Assembly: GCA_947493285.1 (NCBI GenBank)
Contig: CANLQH010000007.1
Span: 1-64,000 of the forward strand
Origin: an uncultured Tenacibaculum sp.
GTDB lineage: Bacteria > Bacteroidota > Bacteroidia > Flavobacteriales > Flavobacteriaceae
Reading direction: 5' to 3'
DNA: 64,000 bases
In this document: in pieces, positions 9,150-17,307 of the stretch
Numbering within the stretch: position 1 is the first letter of the stretch
How the letters are laid out: every line of letters begins with the position of its first letter
Made by a program: the position numbers and the translations under genes
The notes under the pieces: model-generated
The model's input: the letters and a program-made list of their open reading frames with translations, nothing else
Told to the model about the DNA's origin: nothing
Databases searched by the model: none

Positions 9150-10037
9150 ATGGCAAAAGCAACCAAAAAACAAGCTTTAGGTAGAGGTTTATCAGCCTTA
9201 TTAAAAGAAACTGCAGAAGTAAATTCAGCAGAGGACAAAAACGCTGATAAATTAGTTGGAAATATTATTGAAATTGAACTAAATTCAATTGAAGTAAATC
9301 CATACCAACCTAGAACCTATTTTGATGAAGAAGCCTTACGTGAATTAGCGAGTTCCATTAGAGAACTTGGTGTAATCCAACCAATAACGGTTCGTAAACT
9401 ATCTAATAACAATTTTCAATTAGTATCAGGTGAGCGTCGTTTTAGAGCTTCTAAATTAATTGGAAACAAAACAGTTCCGGCATATATTCGTTTAGCGAAT
9501 GATCAAGAAATGCTAGAAATGGCTATTGTTGAAAATATTCAACGTAAAGATCTTGACCCCATCGAGGTAGCACTTTCTTACCAACGTTTAATCGATGAAA
9601 TTAATCTTACTCAAGAAGAAATGAGTATTCGTGTTGGTAAAAAAAGATCAACCATTACAAACTATTTACGTCTTTTAAAGTTAGACCCAATCATTCAAAC
9701 AGGAATGAGAGACGGGTTTATATCTATGGGGCATGGTCGCGCACTGATAAGTGTTGATAGTAATTCTGATCAATTAAATATTTACGAAAAAATAGTTCGT
9801 GATAAATTATCTGTTCGCCAAACTGAAGAATTAGTTAAAAACTTAAAAGGTGGCACTATTACAAAAACTGCTAAAAAGAAAGCTTTGCCTAACTTTATTT
9901 CTGATAGTGTAAAAGATATTAGCGATTATTTTGGTCATAAAATCGATGTAAGTGTAAACAGTAAAGGAAAAGGAAAAATCTCAATTCCTTTTCATTCAGA
10001 AGAAGACTTTAACCGTATTAAAAACTTATTAAAATAA
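9150..10037 (+). CDS. parB: ParB/Spo0J chromosome-partitioning protein
   Basis: 295 aa. GRGLSALL near residue 11 is the ParA-stimulating N-terminus. The ParB/Srx CTP-binding domain holds NPYQPR (50-55) and GERRFRA (94-100), the arginine motif of the CTP clamp. The HTH (TQEEMSIRVGKKRSTITNYL) contacts parS, and the last 50 residues form the dimerisation domain. The following gene begins at its stop codon. Confidence 0.95.
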   Translation: MAKATKKQALGRGLSALLKETAEVNSAEDKNADKLVGNIIEIELNSIEVNPYQPRTYFDEEALRELASSIRELGVIQPITVRKLSNNNFQLVSGERRFRASKLIGNKTVPAYIRLANDQEMLEMAIVENIQRKDLDPIEVALSYQRLIDEINLTQEEMSIRVGKKRSTITNYLRLLKLDPIIQTGMRDGFISMGHGRALISVDSNSDQLNIYEKIVRDKLSVRQTEELVKNLKGGTITKTAKKKALPNFISDSVKDISDYFGHKIDVSVNSKGKGKISIPFHSEEDFNRIKNLLK

Positions 10038-10616
10038 GTGAATATTCGCCTTGTCATATTTGTTTTTTGTTGCTTTTTTTTATCTCAAACTTCGTTTGCT
10101 CAAAAAGATTCAACAGCTATTAGAACCAAACAATTAAAGTTTGGAGCAGACAAATACAACCCACTTTCTCCATCGAAAGCAGCATTTTATTCAGCTATTT
10201 TTCCTGGAGGAGGACAGATTTACAACAAAAAATACTGGAAAGCTCCAATTGTTTGGGCTGCAATAGGTACAAGCGTATACTTTTACGTTGATAACAGTAA
10301 CGAATACGATCGTTTTAGAACCGCTTTTAAACTTCGATCGCAAGGATTAAAAGATGAATTTACCGACGAAAACGGTAACACGCGAATTTCAACTGCAGGA
10401 TTAGAAAGTGCACAAAAAACATTACGTAAAAACAGAGATCTATCTCTTTTAACAGGTGTTTTGTTATATGTTTTACAAATTGTAGAAGCTAGTGTAAATG
10501 CTCACTTATTGCAATTTGACACTGATGATAGCCTATCTATAAATCCGATGATTAAGACTGACCCATTGTTGGTTGAAGCTCCTAAATTAGGATTAACACT
10601 AAAATATTCTTTTTAA
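10038..10616 (+). CDS. DUF5683 family membrane protein
   Basis: 192 aa from a GTG start that directly follows the parB stop (TAA-GTG). Signal peptide MNIRLVIFVFCCFFLSQTSF, then a conserved block (PGGGQIYNKKYWKAPIVWA) typical of DUF5683, with one or two hydrophobic segments. This family regularly sits between parB and dapB in Bacteroidota; its function is unknown. Translational coupling to parB is likely because no leader exists between them. Confidence 0.8.
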   Translation: MNIRLVIFVFCCFFLSQTSFAQKDSTAIRTKQLKFGADKYNPLSPSKAAFYSAIFPGGGQIYNKKYWKAPIVWAAIGTSVYFYVDNSNEYDRFRTAFKLRSQGLKDEFTDENGNTRISTAGLESAQKTLRKNRDLSLLTGVLLYVLQIVEASVNAHLLQFDTDDSLSINPMIKTDPLLVEAPKLGLTLKYSF

Positions 10617-10618
10617 AA

Positions 10619-11320
10619 ATGAAGATTGCCTTACTTGGTTATGGTAGAATGGGTAAAGAAATTGAAAAAATTGCTTTACAAAGAGGTCATGAAATTATTA
10701 TAAAGACTTCAGGAAAAGAAGAATATGACATCACTAATGCTGACATTGCTATAGATTTTAGTATCCCAAATTCTGCTTACAAAAACATTAGTAATTGCGT
10801 ACACAACAATGTTCCTGTTATTTCTGGCACCACTGGTTGGTTAGATAAATACAACGATATTGTTGATTTATGTAATAAAGAAAAAGGAGCATTTATTTAT
10901 GCTTCTAACTTTAGTTTAGGAGTAAATGTTTTTTTTGAATTAAATAATCAGTTAGCTAAAATGATGAATACTTTGCATCAGTACGATGTTTTAATTGAAG
11001 AAATTCATCATACTAAAAAACTAGATGCACCAAGTGGTACAGCAATTACATTAGCTGAAGGTATTATTGAAAATAGCAATAAAAATAATTGGGAATTAGA
11101 GACTAAAACAGCTACAGGTTCTATTCCTATTTCTGCAATTAGAACTCCTGATGTACCAGGAACACATACTGTTACTTATGCGTCAGAAGTTGACACTATA
11201 GACATAAAACATACAGCTCACAACAGACAAGGCTTTGCTTTAGGTGCTGTTATTGCTGCAGAATGGTTAGTTAGCAAGACTGGTGTTTACACTATGAGAG
11301 ATGTGTTAAACTTAGGTTAA
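10619..11320 (+). CDS. dapB: 4-hydroxy-tetrahydrodipicolinate reductase
   Basis: 233 aa, the shorter Bacteroidota form (E. coli about 273). Nucleotide-binding loop GYGRMG at 7-12, and the catalytic/substrate block EEIHHTKKLDAPSGTA with its His pair and Lys. It reduces the DapA product on the lysine and meso-diaminopimelate pathway, which supplies peptidoglycan. It starts 2 bp after the DUF5683 gene in the parAB-dapB-lepB cluster. Confidence 0.95.
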   Translation: MKIALLGYGRMGKEIEKIALQRGHEIIIKTSGKEEYDITNADIAIDFSIPNSAYKNISNCVHNNVPVISGTTGWLDKYNDIVDLCNKEKGAFIYASNFSLGVNVFFELNNQLAKMMNTLHQYDVLIEEIHHTKKLDAPSGTAITLAEGIIENSNKNNWELETKTATGSIPISAIRTPDVPGTHTVTYASEVDTIDIKHTAHNRQGFALGAVIAAEWLVSKTGVYTMRDVLNLG

Positions 11321-11397
11321 TAACGTAACAATTCTTAAAAATTAATACAAATAATATTGAATTTCATTCCTGATACAGGAAACAAAATATATACATT

Positions 11398-12981
11398 ATG
11401 ACATTTACAGAATGGTTTTTATTCTTCTTAATAATTCAAGTTATTCACTTCTTAGGAACTTGGAAATTATATGTTAAAGCAGGAAGAAAAGCTTGGGAGG
11501 CTGCTGTACCAGTATACAATGCTATCATTTTAATGCAAATAATTAATCGTCCGAAATGGTGGGTTATTTTATTATTTGTTCCTATTGTTAACTTATTAAT
11601 GTTCCCTATTATTTGGGTAGAAACTTGTAGAAGTTTTGGATTTAACCAAAGAAAAGATACCATTTTGGCAATTCTTACTTTAGGTTTTTACATCTACTAT
11701 ATTAATTACGCTACTGATGCTAATTATATTGAAAACAGAAGCTTACAACCAAGGTCTGGTTTAGGTGAATGGGTTAGCTCAATCGCTTTTGCTATTATCG
11801 CAGCAACTTTAGTGCATACGTATTTTATGCAACCATATACGATACCTACTTCTTCTTTAGAAAAAACTTTATTAGTCGGAGATTATTTATTTGTTAGTAA
11901 ATTTCATTACGGAGCACGTATACCTAGCACAACTGTTGCTGCTCCAATGGCCCATGATACAATTCCTGTTTTAGGAACTAAATCATTTTTATCTGATGAT
12001 AAAAACAAAGATGGTATTTTAAATAAGCTATCATTACCATACATGCGTTTACCTGGTTTTCAAAAAATTAAACGTAACGATATTGTTGTATTTAGTTGGC
12101 CTGCAGACACTCTTGCTTTAATGTGGGGAGATAGATCTGGAAAAGCCACCTACAAACCACTAGACAAAAGAACAAACTATGTAAAAAGAGCTACTGGTAT
12201 TGCTGGAGACACTCTAGAAGTTCGTGATGGTTATGTTTTTATCAACGGTGAAAAAACTGTATTACCGGACAGAGCAAAACCGCAATGGTATTTTAAAGTA
12301 GATACTGATGGTAAAGAATTATCACAAGCTGTTATTAGAAAATACAATAAAAACAGAGAGGCTAAAATATCAAATGACGGTGTCTATTACTTTAATCTTA
12401 CTGATAAAGAAGCTGCTTCTTTAAGGAACGCTCCATTAGTAAAAAGTGTAACAAAATATTTAAAACCAAAAGGTCATTACGAAAAATCCATTTTTCCTCA
12501 CAGTCCAAAATACGCTTGGTCTTCTGATAATTTTGGACCAATTTATATCCCTAAAAAAGGAGCTACAGTTGAATTAAACGAAAACACAATTCCGTTTTAT
12601 GAACAAGTTATTAGACGATATGAGAATAATGATTTAACTATTTTTGGTAACGATATTTACATTAATGGTAAGAAAGCTAAAAACTATACTTTTAAGCAAG
12701 ATTATTATTGGATGATGGGTGACAACCGTCAAAACTCTTTAGACGCTAGAAACTGGGGTTATGTACCATTTGACCATGTAGTAGGTAAACCTGTTATGAT
12801 TTGGTTAAGTTGGGATCCTAACGCACCTAACTTTATGGCTAAACTACAATCTATCCGTTGGGACAGAATGTTTACAACTGTTGGCGGAAGCGGAAAACCA
12901 ACGTCATATTTATGGTTAGTTCTTTTATTAATAGCTGGGTACACTGTTTATAGTTTTAGAAAAGGAAAAAAGAAAGCATAA
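11398..12981 (+). CDS. lepB: Signal peptidase I, long Bacteroidota form
   Basis: 527 aa. The N-terminus holds a DUF5684-like region with about three membrane segments (residues 1-110), then a further TM segment before the S26 peptidase domain. Catalytic motifs: PTSSLEKTL at 150-158 with Ser153 as nucleophile, the lysine-bearing YVKRATGIAGD (Lys263), and MGDNRQNSLDARNWG. A large insert lies between the Lys motif and the GDNR motif, and there is a C-terminal TM anchor followed by basic residues. It cleaves Sec and lipid-anchored pre-protein signals at the inner membrane. Its stop overlaps the next start (TAATG). Confidence 0.94.
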   Translation: MTFTEWFLFFLIIQVIHFLGTWKLYVKAGRKAWEAAVPVYNAIILMQIINRPKWWVILLFVPIVNLLMFPIIWVETCRSFGFNQRKDTILAILTLGFYIYYINYATDANYIENRSLQPRSGLGEWVSSIAFAIIAATLVHTYFMQPYTIPTSSLEKTLLVGDYLFVSKFHYGARIPSTTVAAPMAHDTIPVLGTKSFLSDDKNKDGILNKLSLPYMRLPGFQKIKRNDIVVFSWPADTLALMWGDRSGKATYKPLDKRTNYVKRATGIAGDTLEVRDGYVFINGEKTVLPDRAKPQWYFKVDTDGKELSQAVIRKYNKNREAKISNDGVYYFNLTDKEAASLRNAPLVKSVTKYLKPKGHYEKSIFPHSPKYAWSSDNFGPIYIPKKGATVELNENTIPFYEQVIRRYENNDLTIFGNDIYINGKKAKNYTFKQDYYWMMGDNRQNSLDARNWGYVPFDHVVGKPVMIWLSWDPNAPNFMAKLQSIRWDRMFTTVGGSGKPTSYLWLVLLLIAGYTVYSFRKGKKKA

Positions 12982-13601
12982 TGGCACTTTTTATTCCAAC
13001 ATACTTTGCGCCTATTTCGCAATATGCAGCAATTTACCAATCGGATTCTGTTACGTTTGAATTTGAAGACAATTACCAAAAACAAACCTATCGTAACCGA
13101 TGTTATATTTATGGCGCCAACGGTAAACTTGCCTTAAATATTCCTGTAAAACATTTAACAAAAGAAGGACGAAAGAAGACGAAAGATACTATTATTGAAA
13201 ATGATTTTCCTTGGCAGCAACAACATTTTAAATCATTACAATCTGCGTATAGATCTTCACCTTTCTTTGAGTTTTTCGAAGATGATTTAGCAGCATTATT
13301 CAACAAGAAATATCACTTCTTACAAGACGTAAACATCGATTCGCATTTATTTGTAACTGATGCACTTCAAATGAATACTTCTTTTGAAAAAACTAAGAGC
13401 TACGAACTAAATCCAAATGTGGATGATTTCAGGAGCTTAGATCTAGCTAAAAATGGTTTAGAAATAGAAATGGACACATACATACAAATGTTTGATGATA
13501 AGTATGGCTTCATTCCAAATCTATCTATTTTAGATTTACTTTTTATGGAGGGGCCTAACACTATTAGCTTTTTAGAAAAAATTAATGTAGATTTGAGATA
13601 A
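12981..13601 (+). CDS. WbqC family protein
   Basis: 206 aa, overlapping the lepB stop by one base. The opening (LFIPTYFAPISQYAAIYQ) and the NRCYIYGANGKLALNIPV block match the WbqC-like family, found in O-antigen and unrelated clusters with no settled function. The 3' end of this gene doubles as promoter for the next gene (TAGATTTG at 13588-13595), and a decayed copy of that end is found 650 bp downstream. Confidence 0.8.
   Translation: MALFIPTYFAPISQYAAIYQSDSVTFEFEDNYQKQTYRNRCYIYGANGKLALNIPVKHLTKEGRKKTKDTIIENDFPWQQQHFKSLQSAYRSSPFFEFFEDDLAALFNKKYHFLQDVNIDSHLFVTDALQMNTSFEKTKSYELNPNVDDFRSLDLAKNGLEIEMDTYIQMFDDKYGFIPNLSILDLLFMEGPNTISFLEKINVDLR
13588..13595 (+). promoter_or_regulatory. -7 element of the first Crp-family gene, inside the WbqC gene end
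   Basis: TAGATTTG, a perfect TAnnTTTG match within the last codons of the WbqC gene, 23 nt before the Crp-1 ATG. The same region recurs, duplicated, before Crp-2. Confidence 0.5.
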
Positions 13602-13618
13602 CCCTTCATCTTAAATTT

Positions 13619-14200
13619 ATGGATTTTTTTAGAGCATTTGCAAATGAACACACTAAAGTATCGGAAGAATCATTAAAAGAATTTCAAAATTTATTTTCAG
13701 TTGAACGATTTGGTAAAAAATTCATAATAGCTCCTCAAGGCAAAGTTCAAAAATACTTTTACTTAGTTCAAGATGGTTTAGTAAGATCATACATTATTGA
13801 TGAAAACGGAAGTGAATATACACGAAGCATCTTTACAAAATATTCAGTTGTATGCTCATTACCTTCTTTAGTCTACGAATTACCTTCTAATGCAGAATAC
13901 CAATGTTTAACAGACTGTATTGTTTTAAAAGCGAACTTTAAAGAGTTAAAAAAACTCACCGAAAAACATCATGACTTATGTATATTATATTCTAAAGTAT
14001 TAGAAAAAGTATATACCCGCATAGAAAATAGATTGACAAACCTAGCCACTCTTGATGCTACTGAAAGTTATTTGCGCTTAAAAAAAGTAGCTCCTAATAT
14101 TGAGAATAAAATACCTCAATACCAAATAGCATCCTATTTAAACATCACACCTATTCAATTAAGTAGGATACGTAAAAAATTAGCTAGTGGAGAATCTTAA
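13619..14200 (+). CDS. Crp/Fnr-family transcriptional regulator 1
   Basis: 193 aa. The N-terminal cyclic-nucleotide-binding-like beta-roll contains the usual glycine turn (FYLVQDGLVRSYIIDENG). A long dimerisation helix follows (about residues 110-140), then a C-terminal HTH with QIASYLNITPIQLSRIRKK. There are no cysteines in the Fnr pattern, so it is not an obvious oxygen sensor; the ligand is unknown. It is the first of three tandem paralogues with nearly the same recognition helix. It and copy 2 start MDFF with the same T-run. Confidence 0.88.
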   Translation: MDFFRAFANEHTKVSEESLKEFQNLFSVERFGKKFIIAPQGKVQKYFYLVQDGLVRSYIIDENGSEYTRSIFTKYSVVCSLPSLVYELPSNAEYQCLTDCIVLKANFKELKKLTEKHHDLCILYSKVLEKVYTRIENRLTNLATLDATESYLRLKKVAPNIENKIPQYQIASYLNITPIQLSRIRKKLASGES

Positions 14201-14212
14201 TTACATATAACC

Positions 14213-14250
14213 TTATTAGTTTTTTATTTAAAATTAATGTAAATTTGAGT
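14213..14250 (+). repeat. Decayed copy of the WbqC gene end and Crp-1 promoter (duplication scar)
   Basis: This stretch resembles 13562-13601, the end of the WbqC gene. Translated in frame it reads ISFLFKINVNLS against ISFLEKINVDLR. It shows that Crp-2 arose by tandem duplication of a block reaching from inside the WbqC gene through Crp-1, carrying the promoter along. Confidence 0.75.
14240..14247 (+). promoter_or_regulatory. -7 element of the second Crp-family gene
   Basis: TAAATTTG, inherited from the duplicated WbqC gene end, 31 nt before the Crp-2 ATG. Confidence 0.5.
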
Positions 14251-14278
14251 GAACTTCATCTAAAACTTATTTTCAGTT

Positions 14279-14845
14279 ATGGATTTTTTTAAAAGTTTTG
14301 TTTATAATTTTCACAACATATCAGACGATTCGTATAAAAAATTCGCTGCTTTAACAACATCGACAACTTTTTTAAAAGATCATAAAATTGTTAAAATAGG
14401 GCAAGTTCCTGCTAATTTTTATATTTTAAAATCTGGAATTGTAAGAGCTTTTGTAATTGATGATAAAGGCAAAGAATATACTCGAACTATATACACGCCT
14501 ATAGGAACAACTGGCAATTTAAGTTCTCTAATTACCAAAAAACCATCAGATTTAATTTATGAGTGCTTAACAGACTGTGAAGTTTTACAGTGCAATTATG
14601 AAGATTTTCACAAACTATCTTTAAAGCATCACGACCTTTCAATATTTCATTATAAAGTACTAGAAAAAGTATACATTCGAGAAGAGTCTAAAATACTAGA
14701 TCTTACCTTACTTGACGCCACTAATAGGTATAAAAAGCTACAACAACAAATTCCTAATATTGATAATTTAATTAATCAATATCACATTGCTTCTTACCTA
14801 AATATTACACCTGTACAGTTAAGTCGAATTAGAAAAAAGTGTTAA
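14279..14845 (+). CDS. Crp/Fnr-family transcriptional regulator 2
   Basis: 188 aa, paralogue of the preceding gene: MDFFKSFVYNFHN, FYILKSGIVRAFVIDDKG in the beta-roll, shared YECLTDCEVL, and the HTH QYHIASYLNITPVQLSRIR. It ends earlier (RKKC), so it lacks the short tail of copies 1 and 3. Immediately downstream lies the palindromic site that begins non-coding unit A, a candidate target of one of these three proteins. Confidence 0.88.
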   Translation: MDFFKSFVYNFHNISDDSYKKFAALTTSTTFLKDHKIVKIGQVPANFYILKSGIVRAFVIDDKGKEYTRTIYTPIGTTGNLSSLITKKPSDLIYECLTDCEVLQCNYEDFHKLSLKHHDLSIFHYKVLEKVYIREESKILDLTLLDATNRYKKLQQQIPNIDNLINQYHIASYLNITPVQLSRIRKKC

Positions 14846-14855
14846 AATTCTAATC

Positions 14856-14873
14856 CATTAACATATGTTAATG
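14856..14873 (+). promoter_or_regulatory. Perfect 18-bp palindromic operator of unit A
   Basis: CATTAACATATGTTAATG is a perfect palindrome. Its centre lies 29 bp upstream of the TATATTTG element, which puts it near -43, the class-II activator position of Crp-family proteins. The core AACATATGTT recurs at unit B with identical spacing. Confidence 0.7.
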
Positions 14874-14893
14874 CACACATTCTTAATCCTATA

Positions 14894-14901
14894 TATATTT
14901 G
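14894..14901 (+). promoter_or_regulatory. -7 element of unit A
   Basis: TATATTTG, perfect TAnnTTTG, starting exactly 26 bp after the CATATG core. No TTG lies at the -33 position; the operator occupies that area, as expected for an activator-dependent promoter. Confidence 0.65.
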
Positions 14902-14907
14902 TAGAGT

Positions 14908-15006
14908 AATTAACAAGTTACATTTTTTTAATAGAGAAAACTACCCCCTTATTTAATAGTTTTTTCAATTATCAGACTTACGTCCCCTTATGTAGGTCTG
15001 ATTTTT
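14908..15006 (+). ncRNA. Putative small RNA A (Crp-linked, C-rich motifs)
   Basis: The predicted transcript of about 100 nt starts some 7 nt after the -7 element and ends at an intrinsic terminator. The only ATG is followed at once by a stop, so it does not look coding. It contains CCCCTTA twice: at 14945-14951 in a predicted single-stranded stretch, and at 14984-14990 in the terminator loop. The layout is the same as unit B 825 bp downstream. The class is not one I can name. An alternative is an attenuated leader for the third Crp-family gene, which starts 82 nt after the terminator. Confidence 0.6.
14972..15006 (+). terminator. Intrinsic terminator of unit A
   Basis: 10-bp stem TCAGACTTAC / GTAGGTCTGA with one G-U pair, loop GTCCCCTTAT, then five T. 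Confidence 0.85.
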
Positions 15007-15088
15007 GCGTTTATACTTTTTTTATACCTGTATTTTTCATAATTTAACACTTCCTTAATTGGAAATAACTTGTTAATTTACCCTTTTT

Positions 15089-15670
15089 ATGAAAAATGAT
15101 ATAGAAAAATTTCTCTATCAGTTTATTGATTTACCTGAGAATATAATATCTCTCTTTGAAGGGATTCTTACTTATTCTGAAATAAATGCTTTGGATTTTT
15201 TCATAAAATCAAACGAATACCCTACAGAATTCTTCATTATAAAAACTGGCTTAATTAGATCTTACCTTGAAACAGAAGACGGAAAAGAAATTACTAGGAA
15301 TATTTTTACTCCCGGGCAAGTTGCAAGCAGTTTATCTGCAGTTATAAAAAATACTCCATCTGAATTAAACTACCAAGCATTAACAAAAGTTACTGGTTAC
15401 AAAGCTGATTTCTTAAAATTTAAAGAACTAACATTAAAGCATCACGAACTAAGTTTACTCTATATTAAAACGCTAGAGGACTCATATTTAAAAGCTGAAA
15501 ATGTTATCTTAGATATTTCTACTCACACCTCAACAGAAAGGTATTTATTATTAAGAAAGAGAGTTCCTAATATTGACAACTTAATTTCTCAACGTCACAT
15601 AGCTTCTTACCTGAATATTACACCTGTACAGTTAAGTAGAATTAAAAAGAAATTATTAAAAAACACCTAA
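15089..15670 (+). CDS. Crp/Fnr-family transcriptional regulator 3
   Basis: 193 aa, third paralogue and the most diverged in its N-terminus (MKNDIEKFLYQFIDLPENI). It keeps FFIIKTGLIRSYLETEDGKE in the beta-roll, the KHHELSLLYIKTLEDSY helix and the HTH QRHIASYLNITPVQLSRIK. The recognition helix TPVQLSRI is the same as in copy 2, so the three may read similar sites. It lies between non-coding units A and B. The upstream 80 nt holds no clear TAnnTTTG element. Confidence 0.88.
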   Translation: MKNDIEKFLYQFIDLPENIISLFEGILTYSEINALDFFIKSNEYPTEFFIIKTGLIRSYLETEDGKEITRNIFTPGQVASSLSAVIKNTPSELNYQALTKVTGYKADFLKFKELTLKHHELSLLYIKTLEDSYLKAENVILDISTHTSTERYLLLRKRVPNIDNLISQRHIASYLNITPVQLSRIKKKLLKNT

Positions 15671-15682
15671 CTCATTGATTTA

Positions 15683-15696
15683 TAAACATATGTTAA
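15683..15696 (+). promoter_or_regulatory. Palindromic operator of unit B
   Basis: Core AACATATGTT (15685-15694), extended imperfectly to TAAACATATGTTAA. It is the same core as the unit A operator and sits at the same distance (26 bp from CATATG) to the -7 element. Confidence 0.65.
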
Positions 15697-15718
15697 CTTT
15701 TGGTATGCGAATTCAATA

Positions 15719-15726
15719 TATATTTG
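15719..15726 (+). promoter_or_regulatory. -7 element of unit B
   Basis: TATATTTG, identical to that of unit A and identically spaced from its operator. Confidence 0.65.
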
Positions 15727-15732
15727 CATCCG

Positions 15733-15802
15733 AAATAACCCCTTATTTTATTTCAAACCCCTTAATAAAGACTTATTCCCTTTGTGTGAGTAAGTCTTTT
15801 TT
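15733..15802 (+). ncRNA. Putative small RNA B (Crp-linked, C-rich motifs)
   Basis: About 70 nt with no ATG at all. It has CCCCTTA at 15739-15745 and 15758-15764, and CCCTTT in the terminator loop. It ends against the converging flippase gene, so it cannot be the leader of a downstream gene, which supports a free-standing RNA. The 10 nt CCCCTTAATA at 15758-15767 is the exact complement of 33187-33196 in putative RNA D. Confidence 0.62.
15767..15802 (+). terminator. Intrinsic terminator of unit B, shared with the flippase gene
   Basis: 12-bp stem AAAGACTTATTC / GAGTAAGTCTTT with one G-U pair, loop CCTTTGTGT, T-tract to 15802. It touches the stop codon of the converging gene and may act in both directions. 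Confidence 0.85.
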
Positions 15803-17306
15803 ATTTCCAATACTTAGACACTAAAGCGTTTATTTGATTCGAAATAGAAAGCTTAACCACAATAAACACATATACAATTACAATAATTATGCTTTTTAAT
15901 AAGATGTTTATTATTGGGTGAATAGGAAATTTATTGATAAATAATTGTGGTACATTAAAATTCCAGAAATAAAACCCCAAAAACAGTGTTAGAATCAAGA
16001 AAATCATCAATAATGTTTTATTCGTGAAAGGTGTTATTTTAAATTTACTCTTTACAAACCATATCTTAAAAGAATTAAATAATAAAACAGAAATTAAAGT
16101 CGCTAAGGCTAAACCTTCTGTACCCATATTTAAATCATTATAAAAATAATTATTTAAAGCATAAACTGATAAAGCCATACCTAACCCAATTGGCAATGTT
16201 ATTCTATAAAACTTAGAGTTAGTAATTATTGCTCCGTTAGTACCTAACAACATTAAAAATAACTTCGCTGACGAAATCATTAAAACAACCAATATTCCAC
16301 CTTTAGCATAATTTTTATTTGGCATTAGCCTAAATAACTCGCTAACATTACAATTTACGAGTATAAAAAATAAGCCTCCTATCAACAGTAGATTTATCGA
16401 ACTCTTTTTATATAAACTTTCTGTTTCTTGTTGATTATCTTCATTAATAGATTTAGAAGTTAAAGGTTGTAATATCTGCCCCATTGCCCTACTCGGTGCT
16501 TCAATAAAAGAACCAATAAATACAGCTACAGCATAATAAGCTGCTGTTTCAAACCCTTCTTTGCCAGGAATCATTACTTTATCAATATCTAAAATAATTG
16601 CCCCTGCACTTCCAGCTAGAATAATGTAAAAAGTGTAACGTAAAACTTCCTTGAAATTATTTGGTAACGAAAAAGAAAACTTGGGTAAGTATAATCTAAA
16701 TGCATACAGCATCATTATCAAAGCTCTTAAAATATATGCGAATGATATATAATAAATAAACTCTTGTTTAGTAATAAAATTAAAATACACTGCAAATAAC
16801 AGTATCATTACCGCTGCTCTATTGTACAACTCTTTTAAAACATTACCAAAAACTGATTGCATCTGAACTTTTGCCCATGAATAAAAAACCTCGAAATAAG
16901 CACACGAAACTGCAATTACATATATACAGAATGTATAATTTTCAATAATTAAATTTCCCTTAGAGTTACTTTTAACTATAAAATCTAGGATCCAATTATG
17001 AAAGTAATCCCAGAAAAATCCTATAGGAATCGCCATTAGTAGTGGTAGAAAAATCACAGAACTTAAGAAATTATCCTTTTGTTCTTTTGATTTATATCCT
17101 GAAAAAAACTTAACAATTGTAAAATGCACTCCAAATGCTGTAACAGGCATTATTAAATTAGATGCCGAAAATACATACGTAGCCAAACCGTAATACTCGT
17201 CTTTTAAAAAACGAGTATATAAAACCAATGTATTAATACCCCCTATTAGAAATCCTAAATAGATTATGATGGTATTTTTTAACGATTGCTTAAATACGAT
17301 TCCCAA
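15801..17306 (-). CDS. Polysaccharide flippase (Wzx/MATE-type)
   Basis: 501 aa with about 12-14 hydrophobic segments spread along the whole length and short basic loops, as in the polysaccharide transporter branch of the MOP superfamily. It would flip lipid-linked sugar repeat units across the inner membrane. It is the last gene of a leftward operon (methyltransferase, two glycosyltransferases, wecB), which supports the role. No Wzy polymerase is recognised in this stretch, so the rest of the locus lies elsewhere or is lost. Confidence 0.85.
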   Translation of the reverse strand: MGIVFKQSLKNTIIIYLGFLIGGINTLVLYTRFLKDEYYGLATYVFSASNLIMPVTAFGVHFTIVKFFSGYKSKEQKDNFLSSVIFLPLLMAIPIGFFWDYFHNWILDFIVKSNSKGNLIIENYTFCIYVIAVSCAYFEVFYSWAKVQMQSVFGNVLKELYNRAAVMILLFAVYFNFITKQEFIYYISFAYILRALIMMLYAFRLYLPKFSFSLPNNFKEVLRYTFYIILAGSAGAIILDIDKVMIPGKEGFETAAYYAVAVFIGSFIEAPSRAMGQILQPLTSKSINEDNQQETESLYKKSSINLLLIGGLFFILVNCNVSELFRLMPNKNYAKGGILVVLMISSAKLFLMLLGTNGAIITNSKFYRITLPIGLGMALSVYALNNYFYNDLNMGTEGLALATLISVLLFNSFKIWFVKSKFKITPFTNKTLLMIFLILTLFLGFYFWNFNVPQLFINKFPIHPIINILLKSIIIVIVYVFIVVKLSISNQINALVSKYWK

Positions 17307-17307
17307 T

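Noticed and set aside
7104..10037. Replication origin or parS near dnaN and parAB
   Set aside because: No dnaA gene, DnaA-box cluster or recognisable parS palindrome was seen by eye; a motif scan would be needed.
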